A DNA stretch of 64,000 bases from Modestobacter roseus. GTDB lineage: Bacteria > Actinomycetota > Actinomycetes > Mycobacteriales > Geodermatophilaceae. The notes under the pieces are model-generated. The model ran no database searches. It worked only from the letters and a program-made list of their open reading frames with translations, and was not told the DNA's origin. Positions 25,338 to 34,214 of this stretch are shown piece by piece (within the stretch, counting starts at the first letter, position 1; each line of letters begins with the position of its first letter). The position numbers and the translations under genes are program-made. The DNA lies in contig NZ_VLKF01000001.1 of NCBI RefSeq assembly GCF_007994135.1, forward strand, positions 2,356,001-2,420,000, written 5' to 3'.

Positions 25338-25955
25338 ATGCATCGCTCTGCCCTCCTGACTCCGCTGGCCGCCGTCCTGATCGGGTGCACCGGCTGCGCC
25401 GTCGTCAGCACCGACGTCGCGGCCGGTGGTGCCGTCGCGACCGCCCCGGCGTCCCAGTCCCCGCCCGCCGGCGGGACCGGGGCGCCCGCCGAGGAGCAGG
25501 TGGCCCGAGCCGTCTTCGACCGGGTCAACGCCGAGCGCGAGGAGCGGGGTCTGGGACCGGTGTCCTGGAACGACGACCTGGCCGCGGTGGCGAGGGGCTG
25601 GAGCCAGGAGATGTCCGAGACCGGCCGGTTCGAGCACCAGGACCTCCAGCAGGTGCTGCAGAGCGACCGGGTGTCGGGCTTCACCGCGATGGGCGAGAAC
25701 CTCTTCCGGTCGACCGGGCCGGTGCCGGCCGGCACGATCCATGCCGGCTGGATGCGTTCGGACGAGCACCGGGTCAACGTGTTGAACCCCGGCTTCGACC
25801 GCCTCGGCGTCGGGGTGTTCTGCGCCGCCGACGGCTCGGTCTGGGCCACCCAGGAGTTCGGCCGGACGACGGGCGCCGACCGGCCCGCCGTCGCCTCCAC
25901 CACCCCGCCGGTCGAGCCGATCGCCCGCCCCGAGGACGACGGACCGACCTGCTGA
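25338..25955 (+). CDS. CAP/SCP-domain lipoprotein
   Basis: 205 residues. A short signal peptide with a lipobox-like LIGCTGC, then a Pro/Gly-rich linker, then a CAP (SCP/PR1, CxxA-like) domain at about 50-185: FDRVNAEREERGLGPVSWNDDL, HQDLQQ, GENLF and GWMRSDEHRVNVLNPGFDRLGVGV. This bacterial class is secreted and of largely unknown role. It has its own promoter region; TACTCC stands six bases before the ATG, so it may be leaderless. The C-terminal tail is disordered and ends in Cys. Confidence 0.85.
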   Translation: MHRSALLTPLAAVLIGCTGCAVVSTDVAAGGAVATAPASQSPPAGGTGAPAEEQVARAVFDRVNAEREERGLGPVSWNDDLAAVARGWSQEMSETGRFEHQDLQQVLQSDRVSGFTAMGENLFRSTGPVPAGTIHAGWMRSDEHRVNVLNPGFDRLGVGVFCAADGSVWATQEFGRTTGADRPAVASTTPPVEPIARPEDDGPTC

Positions 25956-25998
25956 TCCCACGGTTGCCCGGCGCACCCGATCGGGTAGCCGATCGCGG

Positions 25999-26871
25999 AT
26001 GACCAGCCTCGACCACCTGCCCCGCGTCCGCCGGGCACTTCGCCGTGCCCGGCAGCGGTACGCCCGCACCCGGGACACGCTGCCGGCCCCCGTGCTGCGC
26101 TTCGGCCGGTGGGTGCGCGGGCCGGAGTTCTTCACCGTCGCCGCCAGCCTCGCGTTCTACGCGATGATCTCCCTGCCTCCGATGGTGCTGATCGCCTTCT
26201 GGATCGCCGGGGCCTTCGTCGACGCGTCGGCGCTGGAGGGGCTGGGCAGCGAGGTGTCGGGGCAGACACCCGAGCAGCTGCCGGTGGGCGAGGTGCTCCG
26301 CGCGCTGATCGACATCGCCTCCCGGGCCGGCCCGCTCGCGGTCCTCTCCGCCGCCTGGCCGGCTACCGCCTACGGCGCCGCGCTGGCCCGGGCGTTCACG
26401 CAGGTGGCCCCGCAGTCCGAACGGCAGATCCGCGGCTGGCGGGGCCGGCTGCTGGCGCTGGTGCTCATCGCCGTCCTGCCGCTGGTCGTGTTCTCCGCCC
26501 TCGCCACGCTGTACGTCGTGCCCCGCCTGTTCGGCACCGGCTGGGCCCTCACCGCGCTGCTCGGACTGGGCGCGTTCGTCGTGCTCGCCCTGGTGATCGC
26601 GCTCGTCTACGCCCTCTTCCAGCTCCGGGACACGCGCTGGCACGACGTGGCCTTCGGGGCGCTGATCGCCGCCGGCCTGGTCGCCGTCACCACCGCCGGC
26701 TACCTGGTCTACCTGCGGTTCTTCGCCGACTTCTCCGACCGGTACGGCACCAGCTCGCTCGCCACCGCGGTGCTGCTCGGGCTCTGGCTGCTGCTGGGCA
26801 ACGCGGTGCTGCTGGTCGGGTACCGGCTGATGCTGCGCCGGGCCATCCGCCGCCACGAGGCAGGCGGCTGA
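25999..26871 (+). CDS. YihY/BrkB-family membrane protein
   Basis: 290 residues with the family start RGPEFFTVAASLAFYAMISLPP and six membrane segments, ending RYGTSSLATAVLLGLWLLLGNAVLL. A basic N-terminal cytoplasmic stretch precedes. YihY/BrkB proteins are inner-membrane proteins of uncertain function (once mis-assigned as RNase BN); transport has been proposed. It stands as a single gene 43 bp after the CAP lipoprotein gene. Confidence 0.85.
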   Translation: MTSLDHLPRVRRALRRARQRYARTRDTLPAPVLRFGRWVRGPEFFTVAASLAFYAMISLPPMVLIAFWIAGAFVDASALEGLGSEVSGQTPEQLPVGEVLRALIDIASRAGPLAVLSAAWPATAYGAALARAFTQVAPQSERQIRGWRGRLLALVLIAVLPLVVFSALATLYVVPRLFGTGWALTALLGLGAFVVLALVIALVYALFQLRDTRWHDVAFGALIAAGLVAVTTAGYLVYLRFFADFSDRYGTSSLATAVLLGLWLLLGNAVLLVGYRLMLRRAIRRHEAGG

Positions 26872-26962
26872 TCGTCCCCGGGTGTTCGCTCAGGGCGTTC
26901 CCACCACTGCCCGGAGCGGCGTTCACTGGTGCACGTAACCGTGTAATCGTCGGAGGTCGGAC

Positions 26963-27901
26963 ATGGACGGGATCGACGAGACGGCGCTGGACGCCTACTC
27001 GCGGGTGGTCACCACCGTGGCCGCGGAGCTGATGCCGCACGTCGCCGCGCTCTCGGTGGGCGGTCCGGGTGGCCGGGGCGGCGCCGGGTCGGCCGTCGTC
27101 GTCGACGCAGACGGGCTGCTGCTGACCAACGCCCACGTCGTCGGCCGGGCGACCGGCGGACGCGCGGCGTTCAGCGACGGCTCGGAGGTGCCGGTCGACG
27201 TGGTCGGGGCCGACCCGCTGTCGGACCTGGCCGTGGTGCGGGCCCGGGGTGCGACTCCCCCGCCGGCCGAGCTCGGCGACGCCGCGGAGCTGCGGGTCGG
27301 CCAGCTGGTGGTGGCGGTCGGGAACCCGTTCGGGCTCGCCGGGTCCGTCACCGCCGGTGTGGTGAGCGGACTGGGCCGCTCGCTGCCCACCCGGGAGGGC
27401 CGGGCCGCGCGGGTGGTCGAGGACGTGATCCAGACCGACGCGGCGCTCAACCCGGGCAACTCCGGTGGCGCGCTGGCGGATGCGCACGGCCGGGTGGTCG
27501 GGATCAACACCGCCGTCGCCGGGTGGGGCCTGGGCCTCGCGGTGCCGGTCAACGACACCAGCCGGCGGATCGTGGCGACGCTGGTCCGCGACGGCCGGGT
27601 GCGCCGCGCCTACCTCGGCGTGGTCAGCAGCCCGGTGCCGCTGCCGGCCGAGCTCGCCGCGCGCACCGGGCAGCGGCGCGGGCTGCAGGTGCTCGACGTC
27701 ATCGCCGGCTCCCCGGCCGACCGGGCCGGGCTGAAGGGCGGCGACCTGGTGCTGGAGGCGGGCCGGGCGGCCGTGGCGTCGGCGCAGAGCCTGCAACGGC
27801 TGCTCTTCGACGAGGCGATCGGGCAACCGCTGCCGGTGACCGTGGTGCGCCGCGGGGCGATGGTCGACGTCGTGGCGGTGCCCACCGAGCTCACCGGCTG
27901 A
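26963..27901 (+). CDS. HtrA-like trypsin-type serine protease with PDZ domain, no export signal
   Basis: 312 residues from ATG 26963 with GGAGG at 26952-26956. Catalytic triad His58 (TNAHVV), Asp88 (DPLSDLAVV) and Ser167 (NPGNSGG), followed by a PDZ domain at about 215-305 (YLGVVSS, GSPADRAGLKGGDLVL). Typical actinobacterial HtrA/DegP proteins have a long N-terminal cytoplasmic region and a membrane anchor or signal; here the protease domain starts within 30 residues and neither is present, so it should be cytoplasmic. A degradative or chaperone role on cytosolic proteins is inferred. It converges on the DUF881 gene with an 8-bp gap. Confidence 0.88.
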   Translation: MDGIDETALDAYSRVVTTVAAELMPHVAALSVGGPGGRGGAGSAVVVDADGLLLTNAHVVGRATGGRAAFSDGSEVPVDVVGADPLSDLAVVRARGATPPPAELGDAAELRVGQLVVAVGNPFGLAGSVTAGVVSGLGRSLPTREGRAARVVEDVIQTDAALNPGNSGGALADAHGRVVGINTAVAGWGLGLAVPVNDTSRRIVATLVRDGRVRRAYLGVVSSPVPLPAELAARTGQRRGLQVLDVIAGSPADRAGLKGGDLVLEAGRAAVASAQSLQRLLFDEAIGQPLPVTVVRRGAMVDVVAVPTELTG

Positions 27902-27909
27902 CCGGCGGG

Positions 27910-28815
27910 TCAGTCGTCGAGCGGGTCACCCACCAGGGCGTCGATGGCGACGTCGTCCTGCTCCACGACGCGGGCGGTGCCGTCGGCGCGCGCGACGTCG
28001 CTGAGCACGCCGCCGGGCACGCTCAGCAGGCGGATCATCTCCTCGCCCGGTCCGATGGCCAGCACGGTGTACGGGCCGGTGACCAGCTCGCCGTCCACCC
28101 GGACGCCGTCGGCACCGTCGACCAGGGCGGTGGAGACGACCACCCGCACGCCGTTGACCTGGATCGCCTCCGCGCCGGCGCCGCGCAGCTCCTGCACCGC
28201 CTCCAGCAGCAGGGCGGCGTCGACCTCCTCCTCCGGGTCGACGATCGACAACCGGATACCAGGGCCGCGGACGGGGACGGCACCGGTCAGCACGTCGACC
28301 GCCTGCGAGCGCTCCACCGCCTGCTCGAGGGCGCTGTCGGCCTCCGACCGGTCACTGGTCAGCTCGTCCACCGTGCGGCGGGTCTCGGCGAGCTGCTGCC
28401 GCAGCAGGTCCTCGTTGGCGTCGATGTCGTTGAGGATCGTGACCAGGTCCTCCTCGGTGGTCGTACTGAGCGGGTCATCGGTGTTGCTGATCCGGATCTG
28501 CAGCGTCATGCCCAGCCCGAGCGCCAGCGCCAAGGCCCCGGTCACCACGGACAGCACGAGGCGGCGTCGCCGCCGCTGCCGGGCCCGTTCCGGGCCTGCG
28601 GGGCTCACCGGCCCGGTCTCGTCGCCCCCGGTCACGTCGCCCCCGGGTTCGCTGCCTGCGGGTTCGCCGGCGGGCGGACTCCGGTCGGGGTCGGTCTGGC
28701 CAGGTGCCGACCGGTTCGCTGCGGGGTCGACCCGGACCGCGCCGGCCTCGTCGGCGGGCGCGGTCTGCTCCGGACCGGCGTCGTGGGACGGTCCGGTCGG
28801 CTCGCCGGCGCTCAT
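27910..28815 (-). CDS. DUF881-family membrane-anchored protein
   Basis: 301 residues. About 80 disordered acidic/Pro-rich residues and a basic RQRRRRR stop precede one membrane helix (about 87-106), then a coiled coil (about 120-165, LRQQLAETRRTVDELTSD) and the DUF881 domain with GPGIRLSIVDP, NGVRVVVSTALVDG and GPYTVLAIGP. DUF881 proteins accompany actinobacterial cell-division or wall genes; function unknown. The start at 28815 has TAGGCT seven bases upstream, an example of leaderless structure. Confidence 0.85.
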   Translation of the reverse strand: MSAGEPTGPSHDAGPEQTAPADEAGAVRVDPAANRSAPGQTDPDRSPPAGEPAGSEPGGDVTGGDETGPVSPAGPERARQRRRRRLVLSVVTGALALALGLGMTLQIRISNTDDPLSTTTEEDLVTILNDIDANEDLLRQQLAETRRTVDELTSDRSEADSALEQAVERSQAVDVLTGAVPVRGPGIRLSIVDPEEEVDAALLLEAVQELRGAGAEAIQVNGVRVVVSTALVDGADGVRVDGELVTGPYTVLAIGPGEEMIRLLSVPGGVLSDVARADGTARVVEQDDVAIDALVGDPLDD

Positions 28816-28904
28816 CGCAGCCAGCCTAGGCGGCGGACGGCGCCTGTCGACGATGACGCGAGGGAGCGCTTGTCCTCGCTCCCGGAGGTGGATAGCCTGC
28901 CGAC

Positions 28905-28946
28905 GTGGACGGGCAGCAGATTCGGTGCGGGCTCGCCGGCGACTGA
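28905..28946 (+). CDS. Possible 13-residue leader peptide before the ACT gene
   Basis: TAGCCT at 28893-28898 lies six bases before a GTG, which opens VDGQQIRCGLAGD and a TGA. The ACT-protein ORF starts 80 bp later with its own GGAGG. In between, CCTCG near 28948 can pair with CGAGG near 28979. Leaderless short ORFs upstream of regulated genes are known in actinobacteria, some of them cysteine-sensing; this one has a single Cys. It may equally be only a 5' leader. Confidence 0.25.
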   Translation: MDGQQIRCGLAGD

Positions 28947-29026
28947 TCCTCGCACCGGCGGGTCCGTGGGCACACCCTCGAGGTCGCTCCCCCGCTGACC
29001 AGGGCCGTTCCGGCCCGGAGGCACTC

Positions 29027-29347
29027 ATGTCCCTGCGCCCCACCCCCACCATCAGCTACCGCGCCGCGACCACGGACGCCGCGCGCCTCCGGGTGACCGT
29101 CACCGACGGCGTGGCCCTGCAGCGCGTGCTCACGGTGCTGACCGGACGCAATCACACGTTCACCCGCCTGGAGGCCGAGGAGGCCGGCGGCGGCCGGTGG
29201 ACGGTCAGCCTGGACCTGGCGGCCTCCCCTCGGGAGGTCGACCTGGTGGCCGTCCGACTGCAGCGGCTGCCCAGCGTGCTGAGCGTCGCCGTCGTGGGCC
29301 ACGCCGTCGAGCTGGTCACCGGGGTCGGCCAGACCCGCGCGGGCTGA
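29027..29347 (+). CDS. Stand-alone ACT-like domain protein
   Basis: 106 residues from ATG 29027; GGAGG at 29017-29021 fixes the start. After RAATTDAARLRVTVTD the sequence follows a beta-alpha-beta-beta-alpha-beta pattern (ALQRVLTVLTGRNHTFTRL, GGRWTVSLDLA, VDLVAVRLQRLPSVLSVAVV), like the small ACT domain of acetohydroxyacid synthase regulatory subunits. No enzyme partner is adjacent. It may sense an amino acid or be a degenerate IlvH-like protein. A transcriptional terminator follows. Confidence 0.6.
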   Translation: MSLRPTPTISYRAATTDAARLRVTVTDGVALQRVLTVLTGRNHTFTRLEAEEAGGGRWTVSLDLAASPREVDLVAVRLQRLPSVLSVAVVGHAVELVTGVGQTRAG

Positions 29348-29444
29348 CGGTCGGCCGGTCCCCTGCGGGCCACCGAACGGGGCCGCCTGTCCTCGGACTG
29401 ACCGACGTCCCCTCGTCGCACGAGCCGCCCCCTGGAACGCCACC

Positions 29445-29472
29445 GGCCCGGTCCCCTGGTGGGGACCGGGCC
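29445..29472. terminator. Bidirectional terminator between ACT gene and nrdJ
   Basis: GGCCCGGTCCCC (29445-29456) pairs perfectly with 29461-29472 around TGGT, midway between the convergent stops at 29347 and 29542. Confidence 0.65.
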
Positions 29473-29541
29473 AGTGGTCGGTGGGTCGCGGCCACGGGGC
29501 GTCCGATCAGCTGGTGACCGGCCACCCCGTGGCCGACGGCG

Positions 29542-32439
29542 TCAGCTGCAGCCGCTGGTGGAGCCGCAGCCCTCGCAGACGTAGCAGCTGCCGGCCGGGC
29601 GCATCTTCGTACCGCAGGTCATGCACAGCGGCGCGTCGGTCGCAGTGCCGGTGACCAGCTCCAGCAGCTCGGCCGAGGAGTGGGCCTCCTTGATCGCCTG
29701 CTTCGGCGACTCCTTGACGACCGTCTCGGTCTCCGCCTTGGCCGGGGCCTCGGTGGGCACCGAGCCGCGCAGCGCCTCGACGTCGACCTCGTCCTCCTCG
29801 GTCACCTGCGGGGTGGCGGCGGAGGTGTCGTAGCCGGCGACCTGGGCGGCCCGCTCCTCGGCGCTGAAGATGCCGAGGTTGGCCCGCGCGTCCACCGGCA
29901 GGTGGTCCAGCGCCAGGCGACGGAAGATGTAGTCCATCACCGACTGGGCGATGCGGATGTCCGGGTCGTCGGTCATGCCGGCCGGCTCGAAGCGCATGTT
30001 GGTGAACTTCTGGATGTAGGTCTCCAGCGGCACACCGTGCTGCAGCGCGATCGAGATGCCGATCGAGAAGGCGTCCATCACCCCGGCCAGGGTCGAGCCC
30101 TGCTTGCCGAGCTTCAGGAAGACCTCACCGAGGCTGCCGTCCTCGTACATGCCGGCGGTCATGTAGCCCTCGGCACCGGCGACGCTGAACGACGTCGTCA
30201 TGCTGGTGCGCTTCTTGGGCAGCCGCTTGCGGACCGGGTGCGCCAGCGCGGTGGCGGCGGGTGCGGTCTCCTCGGCGGCGACCTCGGCCTTGGTGCCGTC
30301 GTTCTTGCCCTTGCCACCGGACAGCGGCTGGCCGACCTTGCAGTTGTCGCGGTAGATGGCCAGCGCCTTGATGCCCATCTTCCAGCCCTGGAAGTAGATG
30401 TCCGCGACCTCCTCGACGGTCGCCGACTCGGGCATGTTGACCGTCTTGCTGATCGCGCCGGAGATGAACGGCTGCACCGCGGCCATCATCCGGACGTGGC
30501 CCATCGGGGAGATGGCCCGCTCGCCCATGGCGCAGTCGAAGACCTCGTAGTGCTCCGGGCGCAGGCTCGGGGCGTCGACGACGTGGCCGTGCTCGGCGAT
30601 GTACTCGACGATCGCCTCGACCTGCTCGTCCTGGTAGCCCAGGCTCTTCAGCGCCCGCGGCACCGTCTGGTTGACGATCTGCATGGAGCCGCCGCCGACC
30701 AGCTTCTTGAACTTGACCAGCGAGAAGTCCGGCTCGATGCCGGTCGTGTCGCAGTCCATCATGAAGCCGATGGTGCCGGTGGGGGCGAGCACCGAGGCCT
30801 GCGCGTTGCGCCAGCCGTTCTCGGTGCCGATGGCCAGGCAGTCCTGCCACTGCTGGGTGGCGACCTTGAGCACGTCGGCGTCGTCGGCGCCGACCGGGCG
30901 GATGGCGTCGTTGGCGGCGGCGTGCTTGCGCATGACCCGGGCGTGGGCGTCGGCGTTGCGGGCGTAGCCCTCGTAGGCGCCGACGACACCGGCCAGCTCG
31001 GCCGAGCGGCGGTAGGCGGTGCCGGTCATCAGCGAGGTGATCGCCGCGGCCAGGGTCTGCCCGCCCCGGGAGTCGTAGGCGTGGCCGGTGGCCATCAGCA
31101 TCGCGCCGAGGTTGGCGTAGCCGATGCCCAGCTGCCGGTAGGCCCGGGTGGTCTCCCCGATCGGGTCGGTCGGGAAGTCGGCGAAGCAGATCGAGATGTC
31201 CATCGCGGTGATGATCAGCTCGACGGCCTTGACGAAGTTCTTGGAGTCGAACGTGCCGTCGTCCTTCAGGAACTTCATGAGGTTCAGCGACGCCAGGTTG
31301 CACGAGCTGTTGTCCAGGCTCATGTACTCCGAGCAGGGGTTGGACGCGTTGATCCGCCCGGTCTCGGGGTTGGTGTGCCAGTCGTTGATCGTGTCGTCGT
31401 ACTGGATGCCCGGGTCGGCGCACTCCCAGGCGGCCTGGGTGACCTTGCCGAACAGCTCGCGGGCGTCGACGGTCTCGATGACCGAGCCGTCGGAGCGGGC
31501 CCGGAGACCGAACTCGGCGCCCTCCTCCACGGCGCGCATGAACTCGTCGTTGACCCGAACCGAGTTGTTGGCGTTCTGGTACTGGACGCTGGTGATGTCC
31601 TTGCCGCCGAGGTCCATGTCGTAGCCGGCGTCGCGCAGCGCGCGGATCTTGTCCTCCTCGCGCGCCTTGGTCTCGATGAACTCCTCGATGTCGGGGTGGT
31701 CGATGTCGAGGACGACCATCTTCGCCGCGCGGCGGGTGGCGCCACCGGACTTGATGGTGCCGGCGGAGGCGTCGGCACCGCGCATGAAGGAGACCGGGCC
31801 GGAGGCGGTGCCACCGGAGGAGAGCAGCTCCTTGGAGGAGCGGATCCGGGAGAGGTTCAGGCCGGCGCCGGAGCCGCCCTTGAAGATCAGGCCCTCTTCC
31901 CGGTACCAGTTCAGGATCGAGTCCATCGTGTCGTCGACCGCGAGGATGAAGCAGGCGCTGACCTGCTGCGGCGAGGCGGTGCCCACGTTGAACCAGACGG
32001 GGCTGTTGAAGCTGAACACCTGGTGCAGCAGCATCCAGGTGAGCTCGTGCTCGAAGATCTCGGCGTCGCCCTCGGTGGCGAAGTAGTCGTGCTCACGGCC
32101 GGCCGCGCCGTAGGTCAGGACGACCCGGTCGATCAGCTGGCGGAGGCTCGTCTCCCGCTGCGGGCTGCCGACCGCGCCGCGGAAGTACTTGGTGGTGACG
32201 ATGTTGGTGGCGTTGATGCTCCACTCGGCCGGGAACTCGACGCCCCGCTGCTCGAAGTTGATCGAGCCGTCCCGCCAGTTGGTCATGACGACGTCGCGAC
32301 GCTCCCAGACCACCTCGTCGTAGGGGTGCACCCCCGCGGAGGTGAAGACGCGCTTGACCTTGAGGCCCTTCCCCCGGGCTGGCGCCTTGCCGCCGCGGCG
32401 TGCACGGGTGGTGGCGAGGCGGTCTTCGGTCTCGGTCAT
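29542..32439 (-). CDS. nrdJ: Adenosylcobalamin-dependent (class II) ribonucleotide reductase
   Basis: 965 residues from ATG 32439. Reduces ribonucleotides to deoxyribonucleotides with vitamin B12 coenzyme. The N-terminus RVFTSAGVHPYDEVVWERRD, the radical-site cluster ASNPCSEYMSLDNSSCNLASLNL with its NPCSE motif, and the glycine-rich barrel (GGSGAGLNLSRIRSS) are those of actinobacterial NrdJ. The C-terminus carries a Cys-rich tail (CMTCGTKMRPAGSCYVCEGCG) that serves in thiol transfer or zinc binding. It follows nrdR by 112 bp on the same strand, a classic arrangement. No class I genes or cobalamin riboswitch were seen in the window. Confidence 0.96.
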   Translation of the reverse strand: MTETEDRLATTRARRGGKAPARGKGLKVKRVFTSAGVHPYDEVVWERRDVVMTNWRDGSINFEQRGVEFPAEWSINATNIVTTKYFRGAVGSPQRETSLRQLIDRVVLTYGAAGREHDYFATEGDAEIFEHELTWMLLHQVFSFNSPVWFNVGTASPQQVSACFILAVDDTMDSILNWYREEGLIFKGGSGAGLNLSRIRSSKELLSSGGTASGPVSFMRGADASAGTIKSGGATRRAAKMVVLDIDHPDIEEFIETKAREEDKIRALRDAGYDMDLGGKDITSVQYQNANNSVRVNDEFMRAVEEGAEFGLRARSDGSVIETVDARELFGKVTQAAWECADPGIQYDDTINDWHTNPETGRINASNPCSEYMSLDNSSCNLASLNLMKFLKDDGTFDSKNFVKAVELIITAMDISICFADFPTDPIGETTRAYRQLGIGYANLGAMLMATGHAYDSRGGQTLAAAITSLMTGTAYRRSAELAGVVGAYEGYARNADAHARVMRKHAAANDAIRPVGADDADVLKVATQQWQDCLAIGTENGWRNAQASVLAPTGTIGFMMDCDTTGIEPDFSLVKFKKLVGGGSMQIVNQTVPRALKSLGYQDEQVEAIVEYIAEHGHVVDAPSLRPEHYEVFDCAMGERAISPMGHVRMMAAVQPFISGAISKTVNMPESATVEEVADIYFQGWKMGIKALAIYRDNCKVGQPLSGGKGKNDGTKAEVAAEETAPAATALAHPVRKRLPKKRTSMTTSFSVAGAEGYMTAGMYEDGSLGEVFLKLGKQGSTLAGVMDAFSIGISIALQHGVPLETYIQKFTNMRFEPAGMTDDPDIRIAQSVMDYIFRRLALDHLPVDARANLGIFSAEERAAQVAGYDTSAATPQVTEEDEVDVEALRGSVPTEAPAKAETETVVKESPKQAIKEAHSSAELLELVTGTATDAPLCMTCGTKMRPAGSCYVCEGCGSTSGCS

Positions 32440-32551
32440 GGTGTGCGGGATCTCCCTCGTGGGCAGCGGCGGGGGAAGCGCCGCGATGGGTGCTGCTCTG
32501 ACTGGTGTAGCGGACGGTGCTGACAGTTCCGGGACGGCCCGGCGCCGGTCG

Positions 32552-33088
32552 TCAGGAGGTGGTCGGGGCCCGGCTGCCCGCACGACGCCGGCCGCCCGGC
32601 TCGTCGGGCTGCAGACCGGGCAGTGGCGGGGTGCCACCGGGCAGGTGCCGGGAGCGGAGCTCGGTGATCTCCTGCTCGAAGTCCTCGATCGAGTCGAACG
32701 CCCGGTAGACGCTGGCGAACCGGAGGTAGGCCACCTCGTCGAGCTCCCGCAGCGGCTGCAGGATCGCCAGCCCGACCTCGTTGCTCGGCACCTCGGCGCA
32801 GCCGGTGGCCCGGACCGCCTCCTCGACCCGCTGGGCGAGGACTGCCAGCTGGTCCTCGTCGACCGGGCGGCCCTGGCAGGCGCGTCGCACGCCGGCGACG
32901 ACCTTGGTGCGGTTGAAGGGCTCGGTGACCCCGCTGCGCTTGACGACGGCGAGGACCGGCTCCTCGACCGTGGTGAACCGGCGTCCACAGCCGGGGCAGG
33001 ACCGGCGGCGGCGGGTGGTGGCCCCCTCGTCGGTCTCGCGCGAGTCGACCACGCGGGAGTCGGGGTTGTGGCAGAAGGGGCAGCGCAC
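32552..33088 (-). CDS. nrdR: Transcriptional repressor NrdR
   Basis: 178 residues. N-terminal zinc ribbon with Cys3-Pro-Phe-Cys6 and Cys31-Pro-Gly-Cys34, then an ATP-cone domain ([24 protein letters not shown]...). NrdR senses ATP/dATP and represses ribonucleotide reductase genes by binding paired NrdR boxes. It is cotranscribed with nrdJ. The C-terminal 25 residues are disordered. A good NrdR-box candidate lies 170 bp upstream. Confidence 0.96.
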   Translation of the reverse strand: MRCPFCHNPDSRVVDSRETDEGATTRRRRSCPGCGRRFTTVEEPVLAVVKRSGVTEPFNRTKVVAGVRRACQGRPVDEDQLAVLAQRVEEAVRATGCAEVPSNEVGLAILQPLRELDEVAYLRFASVYRAFDSIEDFEQEITELRSRHLPGGTPPLPGLQPDEPGGRRRAGSRAPTTS

Positions 33089-33257
33089 AGCGGTTCACCT
33101 CCTCTCTCGAGGTGTCGCGGGCGGGTTCCTCCCGGCGACGTGACACCGTGGGGAGGGACCTGCTCGACGGGCCGTCCTGTGGACTCGTCCGGGGACATCC
33201 GGTGGATGCCCCGGGGAGAACGTGTGGAACGGCTGTGGACGACTTACAGCGGTGTAA

Positions 33258-33273
33258 GCACTAGATGTTGTGG
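33258..33273 (-). promoter_or_regulatory. NrdR-box candidate in the nrdR promoter region (33089-33427)
   Basis: Read on the - strand, CCACAACATCTAGTGC matches 11 of 16 positions of the ACACTATATATAGTGT-type NrdR consensus, with CAC and GTG in place. The surrounding 339-bp gap between nrdR and the LysM gene holds no gene; a second perfect dyad, CTTACA-GCGG-TGTAAG, abuts it at 33243-33258. The usual second box, about three helical turns away, was not recognised. Confidence 0.55.
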
Positions 33274-33427
33274 TGGAACCGTAAGGGAGACCCCACAGAA
33301 GGTGCAAGCGCTGCGCGGCGTGTCCTGTTCCACCGCGCGCACCCGCCCACGCACCACCAGCCGCCACACCGGCCACAGCCGCCGGCAGGCCGCACCACGC
33401 CCCCTGCCCTGACGGCTCGGCGCCCCG

Positions 33428-33964
33428 TCAGGGCAGCTCGAGCACCTGCCCCGGCTGCAGCACGACGTCGTCGAGGTCGTTGCGCTCCAGGAGCGCGTCG
33501 ACCACGGCGCGCCGGTCCTCGTCCGGGGCCACCTCGCCGGCGATCGACCACAGCGTGTCGCCGGGCTGGACCACCACCGTGCCGGCGGCGGCCAGTCGCA
33601 GCGCCGGCCCCCCGTCGCCCGCCACGGCGAGCGTGCCCGCCGCCACCCCCAGGCCGACGGCGATCGACAGGGCCGCCACGACCCGCCGACCGCGACGGGT
33701 GAGCCGCATCGGCAGCTCGTCCCGCTCGCCCACCCGCGAGGGCGGCCCGGTGGGCACCGTCCGGCACCCACCACCGCGGACGGTCCGCGTGCTCGCGACC
33801 CCGGAGCCCGCCACCGGACGCCCACCGGGACGCGCCGACGGCCGTCGCACTGCACCCGACCCGGCCCGCCCGGCCGAGACCTCCTCGACCACCGGGGAGG
33901 TCACCAGCCGCAGCGGCGGGCGGGAACGGGTGACACGGGCATCCGGGGACTCGGCGGTGACCAT
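33428..33964 (-). CDS. LysM-domain membrane protein, probable SOS-induced cell-division inhibitor
   Basis: 178 residues from ATG 33964 (GGAG eight bases upstream). A 90-residue disordered basic region, one membrane helix (about 97-115, [20 protein letters not shown]), then a C-terminal LysM domain ([18 protein letters not shown] ... [13 protein letters not shown]). Size, layout and position divergent from lexA match YneA of Bacillus, DivS of Corynebacterium and Rv2719c (ChiZ) of Mycobacterium, which block division during DNA damage. Perfect and near-perfect SOS boxes lie directly upstream. Function is inferred from this conserved context. Confidence 0.8.
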   Translation of the reverse strand: MVTAESPDARVTRSRPPLRLVTSPVVEEVSAGRAGSGAVRRPSARPGGRPVAGSGVASTRTVRGGGCRTVPTGPPSRVGERDELPMRLTRRGRRVVAALSIAVGLGVAAGTLAVAGDGGPALRLAAAGTVVVQPGDTLWSIAGEVAPDEDRRAVVDALLERNDLDDVVLQPGQVLELP

Positions 33965-34004
33965 CGGTGCACTCCTCGCAACGGGCACCCGTGCGGGTGC
34001 TGGC

Positions 34005-34020
34005 TCGAACGCCTGTTCGA
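34005..34020. promoter_or_regulatory. SOS (LexA) box 1, perfect
   Basis: TCGAACGCCTGTTCGA matches the actinobacterial/Gram-positive LexA consensus TCGAAC-N4-GTTCGA at every fixed position. It is 41 bp upstream of the LysM gene start. Confidence 0.92.
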
Positions 34021-34021
34021 T

Positions 34022-34037
34022 TCGAACGTCTGTGCGA
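34022..34037. promoter_or_regulatory. SOS box 2, one mismatch
   Basis: TCGAACGTCTGTGCGA, separated from box 1 by one base, so two LexA dimers could bind side by side. Confidence 0.75.
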
Positions 34038-34083
34038 TGTCTACCGCATGCCACCGACAGACGGGCCGCGACACGGCGTTTCT

Positions 34084-34099
34084 TCGAACACGTGTTTGA
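34084..34099. promoter_or_regulatory. SOS box 3, one mismatch, proximal to lexA
   Basis: TCGAACACGTGTTTGA, 115 bp upstream of the lexA start and suited to autoregulation of lexA. Confidence 0.8.
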
Positions 34100-34214
34100 A
34101 CCGGACCCCGGGAGCCGTTACCGTGCGCAGGGAGACCACGACGGCGTCTCACTCCCGTCCCCGCGGGAGCGACGCCACCGGGCAGCTGCGCGGGCAGCCG
34201 GACGAGGAGGACAC

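Noticed and set aside
32440-33427. Cobalamin riboswitch for nrdJ
   Set aside because: No B12-box-like sequence was recognised in the spaces before nrdJ or nrdR.
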